Notes: generated from the letters alone by a model not told the origin. 64,000 nt of DNA from Mediterraneibacter hominis (GCF_014287475.1 NZ_JACOPF010000001.1:1550001-1614000); one strand, 5' to 3'. Positions 26,145-36,288 are shown, counted from the first letter of the stretch. Numbers and translations are program-made.

Positions 26145-27725
26145 TTACTTGATTCCTTTTTTTTCTCTGTACTCTCCCGGTGTCATACCTGTATATTTTT
26201 TAAAAGAACTGCTGAAATATTGTGAGGAATTATATCCTACCAGAAACGCCGCTTCATATGTCTTATGTTTTCTGTCTTTTAAAATCCTCTTTGCCTGTTC
26301 CATCCGGATATGGTTCAGATAGCTTATATAGCTGTATGTACTATATTGTTTAAATAATGTACACAGATAACTTGCACTGATATGTACAAAATCTGCCACC
26401 TCGTTTAGGGACAATGCCGGATCAGTATAATGTTCTTTCATGTATGTAATTGCTCTCTGAAGCATTTTCTCTGGGTTGCTCCTTTTCTTTTCCTCCAGAT
26501 AATTTACCAGTTGTTCAAAATATTTTCCGGCGGCGCCCCTTAAACTATTTATATTTTTTTCTTGCAGCATGCGCGGATAAAAACTAGCTGATTCTCTAAT
26601 GAATTTTTCCTGAAATTCTCCATCCTGAGTCTCCCTGTAAGACAAAAGTAAAAATTCCATCACCATAAGCGCGCCTGCTCCAATACGCATATCCGGTTGT
26701 TTCTGCAGGCTTTCAAAAAATCCACAGGCTGCTGACTTAAGCTTTTCTGGCTCTCCTTCTCGTATACCCGTACAGGCTTCTTCGATATATTCCTGAAAAT
26801 TGATCTGTTCTTCTACCGTCAGTTTTTCTACATCTTCTACATAGATCACGCTGCACTGTCCGAAGTAATATCGGTATTCTAATACCTTCCTTGCCTCTGC
26901 CGTCGACCTGCCTATCTGTCTGTTTCCCGCATAACATCTTCCTATGGCCGCGGCAAGAAAAAGGTTCTTCTCTTTTGACAGGAGCCCCATATATTTTTTT
27001 AGAAATACCTGCAGCTTTATCTCGCTGTTTGCGCCGGGATTTTCAAATACAAAAATCATCTGGTTCTGGCTGCGACAAACTTTTACATTTTCTTCCACTC
27101 TTACCGTCTCTCTTATTGCCTCTGCTGCCCTGTCTACTGTCATCTGCATTTCCGTCATTTCTTCGGGCGTCATATTCTCTGGAAATGCCCCAATGTCCAA
27201 AACCGCCGCTGCGTACTGACTATCAGGAGGAAAAATACGGTCGATTTCTCTTTGATTCTTATCCGTAATCTTTCCCATAGCCGCTTCCGCCATATATTTT
27301 TCCTCAATCACCTGTATATTTTTTCGTATCTCTTCCTTCTGCCTTTTCTCTTCTTCAATCCCTTTTTTCGCTTTCAGTACTGCTGCCAGTACGTCTTTAT
27401 TGGAGAAGGGCTTTGTTACGTAGTCGGAGACGTTCAATTCGATCGCCTTTTTCGCGTATTTAAATTCTCTATATGCCGTTATCAGTATAATTTTTAATTC
27501 TGGAAAAATTCTCTTTGCCTCTGCGGTAAATTCCATTCCGTCCATAAACGGCATGTTGATATCCACCAGGGCAATATCTGGTCTGCACTCTTTCACGCGC
27601 TGCAGCGCTGTCTCTCCGTCACAGACTACCGCCGCGACCTCTATGTCATATTCTTTCCATGGAATACAGCTTGCCAGTCCCTGGCAGATAATTTCATCAT
27701 CATCCGAGATCAACAGTTTGTACAT
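26145..27725 (-). CDS. AraC-family response regulator (YesN type)
   Basis: Cytosolic regulator of 526 residues. The receiver domain (1 to about 120) has the acidic pocket DDD at 8-10, phospho-acceptor D55 (ALVDINMPFMDG), and K105 in DYVTKPFS. A middle region of about 280 residues follows, and the C-terminal 100 residues are an AraC double helix-turn-helix (LSLNEVADFVHISASYLCTL ... YEAAFLVGYNSSQYFSSSFK). It overlaps the sensor kinase gene by 16 bp, with nine G just before its start codon. It most likely activates the linked carbohydrate operon. Confidence 0.93.
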   Translation of the reverse strand: MYKLLISDDDEIICQGLASCIPWKEYDIEVAAVVCDGETALQRVKECRPDIALVDINMPFMDGMEFTAEAKRIFPELKIILITAYREFKYAKKAIELNVSDYVTKPFSNKDVLAAVLKAKKGIEEEKRQKEEIRKNIQVIEEKYMAEAAMGKITDKNQREIDRIFPPDSQYAAAVLDIGAFPENMTPEEMTEMQMTVDRAAEAIRETVRVEENVKVCRSQNQMIFVFENPGANSEIKLQVFLKKYMGLLSKEKNLFLAAAIGRCYAGNRQIGRSTAEARKVLEYRYYFGQCSVIYVEDVEKLTVEEQINFQEYIEEACTGIREGEPEKLKSAACGFFESLQKQPDMRIGAGALMVMEFLLLSYRETQDGEFQEKFIRESASFYPRMLQEKNINSLRGAAGKYFEQLVNYLEEKKRSNPEKMLQRAITYMKEHYTDPALSLNEVADFVHISASYLCTLFKQYSTYSYISYLNHIRMEQAKRILKDRKHKTYEAAFLVGYNSSQYFSSSFKKYTGMTPGEYREKKGIK

Positions 27726-29479
27726 AGTTCCCCCCCCCGATATTTTTTAGACGGAATGTGTATGACAACCTCCGTAAACACACCTTCTTCACTGTCTATG
27801 GACACGCCGTATTTTCCCGCAAAGAACATGCGGATTCTCTGGTGTACGTTTATGATGCCGATATGCTCTTTCTTCGTACTACATTCGCATTTTTCCAGTT
27901 CCCTTTGTATTTCTTCTAACTTTTCTCTCTTTATTCCCGCGCCGTTGTCCCATATATGAATCGTAATCTCTTCCTCCTGTTTCCGCACATAAATACGTAT
28001 GAATCCTTTTCCGCGAGCCATCTTCACGCCATGGTACACTGCATTCTCAACGAGCGGCTGCAAAGAAAATTTCACAATCTCATATTGTTCTAGTTCCTCC
28101 GGAATGTCAATTTCATAGTTATACTTAGAGCTGTAGCGCAGCTTCAATATTTTCATATAACAGGAAAGGTGTTCCTTTTCCTCCGCAAGACTTACGATGT
28201 CCTGTACTCCGCTTAAGCTCAGCTTATAAAATCTCCCGATTGCATCTATCATTTCTACTGCTTTTTTATCCTGCATTTCCACGAGGAACCGGGTCGCCTC
28301 CAGCGAATTATACAAAAAGTGCGGTTTAATCTGGAGTTGAAGAAGCTTTAAATAGTTCCGCTTATTCTGCTGCTGTTCTCCCGCTATTTTTTCCATAAGA
28401 CTGTGTATCTTGTCCATCATCTGGTTATAGGCGTTTGCCATTACCCCGACTTCGTCCCGGTACCGTACTGGAAATCTTTCCGGAAATTCCGGATTTTCTC
28501 CGTTTTCAATAATGATCGACGTCATCTTGTTCAGAGGCTTTGTAATAAACGAGACGACAAAATAGCCGATCACCAGAATGACGCACCCTGCGGCCAGAAT
28601 TAGAAACAGCAGAGAGGCCGAAAATGTAAATATACCTGCATGCATATCTTCTTTGAGGCATATCATATACAGACTCCAGTGGTTAGACGCCAATTCTTCC
28701 TTTAATATCACATATTTCTCTCTTTCGTCTACACCATTTTTCCTAAGGATTTCTGCCTGCTCTTTCTCGCTGCCTGCTCCCACACTGACAGAACCCCCGC
28801 CGCAGTCTAAGAGAAGCCGTTCGCTTCCATTTCCAAGACGCTCCATATAATCTGCCGTCTGCTCTGCCGACAGGTTGACAGCCAGTAACGCTTTCCCGCC
28901 GCTTCCCAGTCCGTTTACCGGCATCAGGATACTGATGATCTCTTTTTCGTAGCTGGAGGTATAATATGAGCCATTGATGATACCAGTCCACGTACAAGGT
29001 TTCTGCGGTTGAAAATCACGCCAGACAGCCTCCAGGATATCTGGATTGTCTATACTTTTTGCCGCGTTGACAGAAAAGAAATGAGATTCTCCCGTTGTAA
29101 GTACCAACATAGAATCTACCAATTCATAATTATTCCCCTTAGAGACCAGATCATTAAAGTAACTCCTGTATAGGATGTTATTGTTTAAATATTGTATGTC
29201 GCTTTGTTCCTCATTCTCTGCGCTTCTCTGCCCCTGCAGGCTGTCTCTGATAAAAATCATTTCCTCTACGACATCATACAGGCTTCCGTCTATATTCGCG
29301 GCAATTTGAACAAGCGTCTCCGCTTTTGAATCTGCAATCTGCTTTTCATAATTTTCAGACAGCACCCTGCCGAATATAATAAGACTGACTGCCTCCAGCG
29401 CCGCGATTAAAATAGCCAGAAGAACCACCAGCTTTACCTGTAAAGACTGGTTCATAAATTTTTCCCGGAATTTTCTCAC
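27710..29479 (-). CDS. YesM-type sensor histidine kinase
   Basis: Membrane sensor (589 residues) with a helix near residues 13-35, an extracytoplasmic sensing domain of about 240 residues, a second helix (near 285-310), a HAMP linker and a His_kinase/HATPase pair. The phospho-acceptor His is in LQIKPHFLYNSLEATRF (near 383); the ATP lid includes WDNGAGI. The start is taken as GTG at 29479, which follows AAAGGGG and lies just after the stop codon of the hydrolase gene. An upstream frame inside that gene is not credible. It should sense the operon's sugar or its binding protein. The last codons run through a G9 tract. Confidence 0.9.
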   Translation of the reverse strand: MRKFREKFMNQSLQVKLVVLLAILIAALEAVSLIIFGRVLSENYEKQIADSKAETLVQIAANIDGSLYDVVEEMIFIRDSLQGQRSAENEEQSDIQYLNNNILYRSYFNDLVSKGNNYELVDSMLVLTTGESHFFSVNAAKSIDNPDILEAVWRDFQPQKPCTWTGIINGSYYTSSYEKEIISILMPVNGLGSGGKALLAVNLSAEQTADYMERLGNGSERLLLDCGGGSVSVGAGSEKEQAEILRKNGVDEREKYVILKEELASNHWSLYMICLKEDMHAGIFTFSASLLFLILAAGCVILVIGYFVVSFITKPLNKMTSIIIENGENPEFPERFPVRYRDEVGVMANAYNQMMDKIHSLMEKIAGEQQQNKRNYLKLLQLQIKPHFLYNSLEATRFLVEMQDKKAVEMIDAIGRFYKLSLSGVQDIVSLAEEKEHLSCYMKILKLRYSSKYNYEIDIPEELEQYEIVKFSLQPLVENAVYHGVKMARGKGFIRIYVRKQEEEITIHIWDNGAGIKREKLEEIQRELEKCECSTKKEHIGIINVHQRIRMFFAGKYGVSIDSEEGVFTEVVIHIPSKKYRGGELCTNC

Positions 29480-29481
29480 TC

Positions 29482-32400
29482 TTATTTCCCCTTTGCTTTC
29501 GTTCCTTTCTCTTGAGTGTATACATGTACCTTCGGAGTTGTCAATATTCCTGCTGGTTTTATCCGGTATTGCGGGCACCATGCCGCTGCGCTGGTTCTCC
29601 ATGTCTTTGGCCCGAAATATACTTCCTCTGGATCGCAGTTGTGAAGCTGTCCAAACGTGTTGAACCTGTTTCCATAACAGCAGATACGCACCGTATGCTC
29701 TCCTTCCTTCATGTCCTTAAATACAGCGCGGTACGGAGCCTCTACTATAAATGTCTCTCTGTCGTCCATACATACCTTCAGAAGCGGCGCACTGTATTGT
29801 GGGATTTCTATTTCTACAGTTCCGCCGGGAAGCTGTACATTTGTTTCAAGCCAAAGATTTCCGCCGTAAAAGGGAAGACCCTGTACACTATAATCTCCAT
29901 ATCTCATCTGTCTGTCCATAGAAATCAACTTTGCCTTTGCTCCTGCAAGCCTTACGGAAAATTCACCTAAGAGATAACACCACTCCAGGTTTTCCTTTTC
30001 CCCGAACTCCACTTCCAGCTCCAGGATATTTTCTCCTCTTACGATACTGCCTGCCTTATATATTTGCAGACATCTGTCCACATACCACCCTTCCGGCCGC
30101 ACAGAAGCCGCTTTTCCATTTAAAAGTAATCTTTTTACCTTTCCTTCCGCCGCAAGCTTTCCTTCACACTCTACGTCAGATTCTACGGAAAATTGAAACG
30201 TTACTGTATGCGTACATGCTTTCTTCTTGGTCAGCCAGGGCTGCGGCTGGCTCTCTGTCCGCAGAGGGTACACTAACCTTTTGCGCAGTATATCGTCCGC
30301 TTTTAGAATGTCTTCTGTTTCCTCCCATGCCTCCTTGTCCAGCCGGTACCGCGCTTTATCTAATAGCAGTACATTCTCTTCCTCCAAAATCAATGCTGTC
30401 GGCTCCGGCAAAAGTCCCCGGTAAATTTCCCGTCGTTCCTGTTCTTGTGAAACCACGTTTTCATCTCGGCTGCTCTCTGCTTCCCTTTTTTTCGCTTTTT
30501 CACTTCTATTTAGTTCCAGAAGCAGACTGTCCTGCTCAAATCGTTTCCAACGATAGCATGTCCAAGCCTCCCCTTCTGCATGATGTATACACCTGTTTTC
30601 CGGGAAAACATTTTCTTTTGCTGCCGGAAAGCTTTCTCCTGTCTTCGCGTCGCGTACTAAAACGTCCCATTCTCCTTTTATTTTTACCGTCAGAATACTC
30701 TCTTTTGGAAGCCCGTATGCTTTCTTTGGCTGTCCGGACGCCAGAAACAAATATTGCCTTTCCTGCTCCTGGCAAAGTCTGTATAGCAGCGTTTCTTCCC
30801 TCTGTCCGTTTTCGTCCAAAACTTCTATTTCCCTGTGCTTCTCCAGCGTATCGTACAAAGCCTCCTTTTCCCATGGGATATGTTCGCAGAAGGAGGCAAA
30901 CTCCCCGGCTCTTTTATTCTCTATGGCGTCTATATACCGCGGCGTTCTTCCCACAAAAAGGATCCTGCCGCCGCGGGATTTAAATCGCTCTAGTATATCC
31001 AACGTAGAGCTTCTCATTGTATCCATTCCCGCCACGATTACAATATCATACTGCATTTTTCCGACACAGAATTTCGATTCCGTTTCTCTGTACTGCTCCG
31101 GAAGGGTCGATTCCGCGATATAGTCGAAATCCAGCTTTCCAAAGAGCATCCACCGGATGAACTCCTGGAACTTTCGTTCCAGCTCCTTACGTTCTCTTCC
31201 CGTATGTTCCTCACTGCCAAGCCACATCCAGCAGCTTTCCACCGGGTGCAGTACTCCAATATGCACACATGGCTTTCCCTGCTCCATCACGAGCCGGATT
31301 CTGGCAAAATAATCTTCTATCAGACGATACTCCTCATACCAGGGCGACTGTACGCCGATAGACGGCGGATAGTCCCGTTTCGCTTCTCCGCCCATAGAAT
31401 ACCATGTCAGATGGTGTACGCGGTTTGTTACGCCCAGAGCCGCCTGCCAGTCCCCAATCGCTTTATATCCGCGAAAATCAAAGTCCCAGTTCGTAACGCC
31501 GTAGAGCTCGCTTGTAATGCCGGGCAGCCCCTTCTGATTTGCCGCGCTCTGCGCCTGCTTTGCCGTTGTATGCTCTGTTCTCCATGCCAGCATATCTATC
31601 CCCGGTATCTGGAAGCTTTGGTATGTCCGCATTACTTCCCCCACTGCCCTTGTCTGTTCCTCTAATGTAGGTTCGTTCATCACATGTCCCGTCAGAGCGA
31701 TCTGATGTCTGGCACACCAATTTCCCAGCGTATCCATAAATCCAGTACAAAACCTGTAGGCTATGTGCTCGTGATATTTCCACCGAAAACTATAGTCCTT
31801 CTTATCTTCCGTCTCCCAGAACAACCGGGGCAGATTTTCAAGAAAGGAAACGCCTTCCCTTTTTCGGAACGTTTCTGCAAAATCGTCCGTATAAGGAATC
31901 CCCGCCTCCCTTACTGCACTGCTCCCAGAAAGAGTTTCCTTCAGTATAAACTGCGGTTCGTCTGTGAAAACGGCAGGTATACTCTTTGAAAATTCTTCCT
32001 GTAAAGAAGCTGCGTATACAGTATGGGTAACATGCAGAAATTCTTCTGCCGCCTTTTCATTTAACGTATCCAGATAGGTCTGGTTATTAAACCAAGAGGA
32101 ATTTCCAGATATAACAAGGTATGCGTGCCACAGCTTTTCTTGCGTTTCCAGTTTTTTTTCTTCTTCGCCGTCCTTTTTGTTCCCTAGGAAACGATATGTT
32201 TTCAGATACCCGTTCTCCTCTGAAACAGCATAGTCCGCCAGTTTTTTTATTTTTCCGTTCAGCACCAGCCGCGTCGGAGGATTTTTCTCTCTGCTAAAAT
32301 CTCCGTCCGGGTATTCTCTATCTGAAAACAGAAGATACCTGCTGCGGTACCTTTCGTCCACAGTCACTCTGCCTGCCCCATATCCGGAAGGCCACTTATC

Positions 32401-32667
32401 TTCGTCGTACAGCCATGTATAAAGTCCCTGCTTTTTACCATAAGCATTACAGAATTTCACCAGCTCCATAAATTCCTCGCCCATATATTCTGTGTCCAGT
32501 CCTATTCTGCAATGAATACAAAAACCGCCCATTCCCATCTTTTTAAAACAATCGATCTGTTCTTTTAAAATGTCTCTATCCATCTTTGCGTTCCATGCCC
32601 AGAAAGGAGTTCCCCTGTACTTTGCCGGCGGATTTAAAAATTCTTCTGTTATCTTTTTTTCTGCCAT
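29482..32667 (-). CDS. GH106-like glycoside hydrolase
   Basis: Large protein of 1061 residues without a signal peptide, hence cytosolic. The N-terminus (FLNPPAKYRGTPFWAWNAKM, MGMGGFCIHCRIGLDTEYMG, WLYDEDKWPSGYGAGRV) resembles the GH106 alpha-L-rhamnosidase group, where the first 500-600 residues form a TIM barrel and the rest beta-sandwich domains. The C-terminal part contains galactose-binding-like strands (LWLETNVQLPGGTVEIEIP). It is placed directly after an ABC sugar importer, so it probably cleaves an imported oligosaccharide. The family assignment is by recognition only; rhamnose specificity is not shown. Start M at 32667 after AAGGGG; an ATG five codons earlier is an alternative. Confidence 0.7.
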   Translation of the reverse strand: MAEKKITEEFLNPPAKYRGTPFWAWNAKMDRDILKEQIDCFKKMGMGGFCIHCRIGLDTEYMGEEFMELVKFCNAYGKKQGLYTWLYDEDKWPSGYGAGRVTVDERYRSRYLLFSDREYPDGDFSREKNPPTRLVLNGKIKKLADYAVSEENGYLKTYRFLGNKKDGEEEKKLETQEKLWHAYLVISGNSSWFNNQTYLDTLNEKAAEEFLHVTHTVYAASLQEEFSKSIPAVFTDEPQFILKETLSGSSAVREAGIPYTDDFAETFRKREGVSFLENLPRLFWETEDKKDYSFRWKYHEHIAYRFCTGFMDTLGNWCARHQIALTGHVMNEPTLEEQTRAVGEVMRTYQSFQIPGIDMLAWRTEHTTAKQAQSAANQKGLPGITSELYGVTNWDFDFRGYKAIGDWQAALGVTNRVHHLTWYSMGGEAKRDYPPSIGVQSPWYEEYRLIEDYFARIRLVMEQGKPCVHIGVLHPVESCWMWLGSEEHTGRERKELERKFQEFIRWMLFGKLDFDYIAESTLPEQYRETESKFCVGKMQYDIVIVAGMDTMRSSTLDILERFKSRGGRILFVGRTPRYIDAIENKRAGEFASFCEHIPWEKEALYDTLEKHREIEVLDENGQREETLLYRLCQEQERQYLFLASGQPKKAYGLPKESILTVKIKGEWDVLVRDAKTGESFPAAKENVFPENRCIHHAEGEAWTCYRWKRFEQDSLLLELNRSEKAKKREAESSRDENVVSQEQERREIYRGLLPEPTALILEEENVLLLDKARYRLDKEAWEETEDILKADDILRKRLVYPLRTESQPQPWLTKKKACTHTVTFQFSVESDVECEGKLAAEGKVKRLLLNGKAASVRPEGWYVDRCLQIYKAGSIVRGENILELEVEFGEKENLEWCYLLGEFSVRLAGAKAKLISMDRQMRYGDYSVQGLPFYGGNLWLETNVQLPGGTVEIEIPQYSAPLLKVCMDDRETFIVEAPYRAVFKDMKEGEHTVRICCYGNRFNTFGQLHNCDPEEVYFGPKTWRTSAAAWCPQYRIKPAGILTTPKVHVYTQEKGTKAKGK

Positions 32668-32738
32668 CACTTTCCCCTTCATTTTTCCAAAACAAGGTCT
32701 GCCCTTTTAAAGTGCAGACCTCTGTTCTGTATTACTTT

Positions 32739-34058
32739 CTATTTATTAGATTCCAGATATTCCTTCTGCGCGTTCGTCAGATATTCCGCCCATTCCTGCA
32801 GCACTTCTTCGGAAGTCTTTTCTTTCATAAGTACCGCTTGCAAACCCGGTTCCTGTACTTTGGAAAGAAATTCGCTCCACTCTGGCAGCCACAGTGGTCT
32901 TGCCAGGAATTTTACTGTTTCTGAGCTCATCATTTCTTCATATACCGGCATGTATGCATTGTTTTGGTACCATTCATCCTCATATACCAGATCGTTGACC
33001 GGAACCCGTCCATCTTTTTCGCAGAAATAAGATACCGCATCATGTGATACAAGGAACTCCAGGAACTTAACGCCGCCCTCTCTGTTTTTTGCTCCTTCAA
33101 AGACGGTATATCCCATAAACGGAACATCCTTTGTCACTACAATTCCTTCTTCATTCGCCGGAGCCAGTGCGTTCGTAAAATTTCCTTCTCCTAAGTTATT
33201 GATATTTTCTGCCAGTGCAGAAGAGTTATTCGCAATTCCCATCGCTGTACCGGAACCAAATTCAGCAACCATTTCTTTATAGCTGTTGGATACACTATCC
33301 TTTGACGTCCAGCCGTTCCAGTAAATAGAAGCATATGTATCCAATGCCTCTGCAAAAATCGGATCGCTCAATACACAGTTTCCTTCTTCATCAAAAAAGC
33401 TGTCCTGGTTCGCATAGGTAAAGATAAAGTCCAGCATATTATCCAGGGAACCCGCACCGCCGCGCAGCGAATAGAAGTATGTTCCATTATCCGGATCCGC
33501 GTAGGTTTCACATGCCTCCATAAATTCGTCGATCGTCGCAGGAATCTCTGCTCCTTTTTCTTCCATTAATGTCGTATTGTACCAGAAAATCTGCGGCTGT
33601 GTATACTGAGGCAGACAATACAGTTTGCCGTCAACTGAACAGTTTCTTATCGCATTGAGCGCACTTTCACTGATATGCTCCTTTTCTTCGAAGCTCTCAA
33701 AGTCTTCATCTATACAGGAGAGCGCTCCCTGGTTAATAAGAGCAGAAACATCCTGGTCGCGGATACTTGCGACATCTGGTACTGTATTTGTCGCAATCGC
33801 CGTATTGTATTTCTGTAGATAAGAATCTGACGGAAGGCCTACATATTCTACTTCATATTCGGGATTTTCTTTCTCGAACTGTGCAATCAATTCTTCAAAT
33901 ATCGCATTTGAATTTGCGTTTCCGTCGTGGTACCAAAATTCAATCGTCTGCTTGTCCCCTGAACTTCCCGCTTCTTCACTTTTTCCGCCGCAGCCTGCCA
34001 ACATTCCTGTCAACATGATACTTGTCAGCAATATGCTGACCACTTTCTTTTTCTTCAT
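32739..34058 (-). CDS. carbohydrate ABC transporter binding lipoprotein
   Basis: Extracytoplasmic lipoprotein (439 residues) of the family 1 sugar-binding proteins. Signal peptide with lipobox MLAGC (Cys near 22), then IEFWYHDGNANSNAIFEELIAQFEKENP, the characteristic first strand and helix, and NTVPDVASIRDQDV. Aromatic-rich loops (WYQNNAYMP, RPLWLPEW) fit carbohydrate stacking. It lies after the two permease genes and before the hydrolase. No ATPase gene is present; such importers often share a genome-wide MsmK/UgpC-type ATPase. Confidence 0.92.
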   Translation of the reverse strand: MKKKKVVSILLTSIMLTGMLAGCGGKSEEAGSSGDKQTIEFWYHDGNANSNAIFEELIAQFEKENPEYEVEYVGLPSDSYLQKYNTAIATNTVPDVASIRDQDVSALINQGALSCIDEDFESFEEKEHISESALNAIRNCSVDGKLYCLPQYTQPQIFWYNTTLMEEKGAEIPATIDEFMEACETYADPDNGTYFYSLRGGAGSLDNMLDFIFTYANQDSFFDEEGNCVLSDPIFAEALDTYASIYWNGWTSKDSVSNSYKEMVAEFGSGTAMGIANNSSALAENINNLGEGNFTNALAPANEEGIVVTKDVPFMGYTVFEGAKNREGGVKFLEFLVSHDAVSYFCEKDGRVPVNDLVYEDEWYQNNAYMPVYEEMMSSETVKFLARPLWLPEWSEFLSKVQEPGLQAVLMKEKTSEEVLQEWAEYLTNAQKEYLESNK

Positions 34059-34123
34059 AATTATTTCTTCCTCCTTTTTAACCGCCTTTATTGAAATGAT
34101 TATAGTTTGGCGGGTGTTTACTG

Positions 34124-34966
34124 TTATCCTTTTACTGCTCCCGACGCAAGTCCCTGTACCAGATATTTCTGTATATAGCAGAAAATCAGAAGTACCGGAA
34201 TCAGCGCTACGACCGTCCCTGCCGCGAGCCCGCCGTAGTTTACGGTAAATTCTCCCTTCATAAGGCTTAAGCCTACCGGAAGTGTAAATTTATCTGAATC
34301 GCTCATAAAGTTCAGCGAATATACAAATTCGTTCCAGGTATTTACGAAAGCGAACGCACCGCTTGCCACAATGCCCGGCAGAATCGTAGGTACTACAATT
34401 TTAAATACTGATTTCAATATCGTACATCCGTCAATCTGTGCTGCTTCTTCTAATGTAGGTGAAACGCCTGAAAAGAATCCGCTTATCATGATTGTACAGA
34501 AAGGAAGGTTTACCGTCGTGTTTACGATTACCAGAGACCATAGATTATTGATGAGTCCCATATTATTAAAGATAGTAAACAACGGTACCAAAATCACGAC
34601 TCCCGGAAGCATCTGCGTCACAAGAAGAAGCAGAAAAACAAATTTCTTTCCTTTAAACTTATAGCGCGAAATCGCGTATCCTCCCATGATTGCTATCGCA
34701 ACCACGAATATTGTAGTAACTACCGATACAAACAGGCTGTTTAAAAAATATTTGTCAAATCCCATGCTTGAGAGCATAGATGCATAATTATCTGTTGTAA
34801 AAGGTTCCGGAAGATACTTGATCGGAAGCTTCATAATAGAGCTTTGTTCCTTAAAGGATGTGTTCAAAAACCAGTAAAACGGAAATAACATAATGATTGT
34901 CACGATCGCAAGTGGTATGTAACAGGTAAACGTCTTAGTAATTCTTTTCTTTGTCGTGCGTTTCAT
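34124..34966 (-). CDS. carbohydrate ABC transporter permease (MalG type)
   Basis: Six-helix permease (280 residues). It carries the coupling loop with EEAAQIDGCTILKSVFKIVVPTILPGI, the EAA motif, and the typical N-terminal FPFYWFLNTSFKEQ. The first codon overlaps the last base of the MalF-type gene, so the two are translationally coupled and form a heterodimer. Confidence 0.93.
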   Translation of the reverse strand: MKRTTKKRITKTFTCYIPLAIVTIIMLFPFYWFLNTSFKEQSSIMKLPIKYLPEPFTTDNYASMLSSMGFDKYFLNSLFVSVVTTIFVVAIAIMGGYAISRYKFKGKKFVFLLLLVTQMLPGVVILVPLFTIFNNMGLINNLWSLVIVNTTVNLPFCTIMISGFFSGVSPTLEEAAQIDGCTILKSVFKIVVPTILPGIVASGAFAFVNTWNEFVYSLNFMSDSDKFTLPVGLSLMKGEFTVNYGGLAAGTVVALIPVLLIFCYIQKYLVQGLASGAVKG

Positions 34967-35871
34967 CAGTAATACTCCTCCTCTCCGTATTTTCCAACCT
35001 TCAGGTAAACTGCTGAGAAAATCACCAGGACAAGCATTACGATTACAGCCATGGCAGAAGCATAGCCTGCATCCAGGGAATCATTGAAGGTCATCATAAT
35101 GTATACTGGTATCGTCAGCGTGGAGAAGTTTGGTCCTCCTTTTGTCATACCGTAAATAATATCCACAATATTCAGTGTCCATATCGTCCTTAACAGCGTC
35201 GTAAGCAGCAATGTATCTTTTATCAGCGGCAGCGTAATTTTGAAAAATTTATATACCGCTGACGCCCCGTCCACATCTGCTGATTCGTAAACTTCCGTAG
35301 GTATCGTTTGAAGAGCAGATAAAATGCTGATAGCGAAAAACGGAACACCTCTCCAGGTATTTGCAATAATCATTGCCCACATAGCAGAGCTGCCACTGGA
35401 AAACCAGGATATTTTCCCGTCCACAATTCCCAGCTTCATCAGCAGATCCCCGATAACTCCTACACTTTCGTTAAACATAAAACTCCAAATCAGAGCTACC
35501 AACATTCCGCCGACTGCCCATGGAGTAAATATCAGCGCTCTAAATACGCCTCTTCCTTTGAATTTCTGATTTAAGAGCAGCGCTACTAACAGACCAAAAA
35601 ATAATTGCAGCACAACATTGGCTACTGTCCAGAAAACAGAGTTGACCGCCGCTTTCCAGAAGGTTTCATCCTCGAAAAGCCGGGTAAAATTTGTCCCTCC
35701 GTTAAATCCCATATCCTTTACGTTTGTCAGCACATGATCCTGCATGCTCAGCCAGAAAGTATTAAATATCGGATACAGCATAAACACTGCTATCACTGCA
35801 AGAAGCGGCAGAAGCATAAAGTACGGCATTGCCTTTTTCTTTAAATACTGCTTTCCTTTGAACATTTTCAC
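34966..35871 (-). CDS. carbohydrate ABC transporter permease (MalF type)
   Basis: Six-helix permease (301 residues) starting with a basic segment and MPYFMLLPLLAVIAVFMLYP. The EAA loop EVYESADVDGASAVYKFFKITLPLI is clear. First gene of the operon MalF-MalG-binding protein-hydrolase-kinase-regulator. Ribosome site AAAGGGGGA precedes its ATG. The 84 bp upstream lead into the 277-bp palindromic element. Confidence 0.93.
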   Translation of the reverse strand: MKMFKGKQYLKKKAMPYFMLLPLLAVIAVFMLYPIFNTFWLSMQDHVLTNVKDMGFNGGTNFTRLFEDETFWKAAVNSVFWTVANVVLQLFFGLLVALLLNQKFKGRGVFRALIFTPWAVGGMLVALIWSFMFNESVGVIGDLLMKLGIVDGKISWFSSGSSAMWAMIIANTWRGVPFFAISILSALQTIPTEVYESADVDGASAVYKFFKITLPLIKDTLLLTTLLRTIWTLNIVDIIYGMTKGGPNFSTLTIPVYIMMTFNDSLDAGYASAMAVIVMLVLVIFSAVYLKVGKYGEEEYY

Positions 35872-35955
35872 GTCCCCCTTTCTGACTAAAATTCTAGCTG
35901 TTTCCCCTCCTTTTTTCGTTCACTTTTTTCTTATTTTTGTATAATATTTTACTTT

Positions 35956-36232
35956 AGCGTCAGTGTACAGGGGGCAATACGGTCGATGAAGGACAAATTT
36001 AAGCCGCTTTGTCGTTACTTTCACTCCGCGTACGTCTTTGTACGCGTCGTTCAAGTGCCTAAAAGAGGCTTAAATTTGTCTCTTCACGACTCTTTAGACC
36101 TCAACCGCAGAAATTTCGGTGCTTTTCAAGGCAGACGATTGAGGCGTACTGGACGTACGCCGATTGAGGATAACGCTGAAAATTGCCGAAATTACGCGGT
36201 TTGAGGCATGTTGCCCCTTGTACACTGACGCT
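35956..36232. repeat. 277-bp nested palindromic element
   Basis: Outer 22-bp arms (AGCGTCAGTGTACAGGGGGC at 35956 and its near-perfect complement ending at 36232) enclose two further stem regions. Arm 1: GACAAATTTAAGCC (35992-36005) pairs with GGCTTAAATTTGTC (36067-36080), with CGCGTAC/GTACGCG inside. Arm 2: 36099-36119 pairs with 36186-36206, with GGCGTAC/GTACGCC inside. No reading frame of note. MITE-like or a structured RNA; it fills the gap between rplQ and the sugar operon. Confidence 0.75.
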
Positions 36233-36288
36233 ATTGTAATTTTTCACAATTTATCTCTTTATATTTCTTTCTTTTTCATTTTTGGCAC

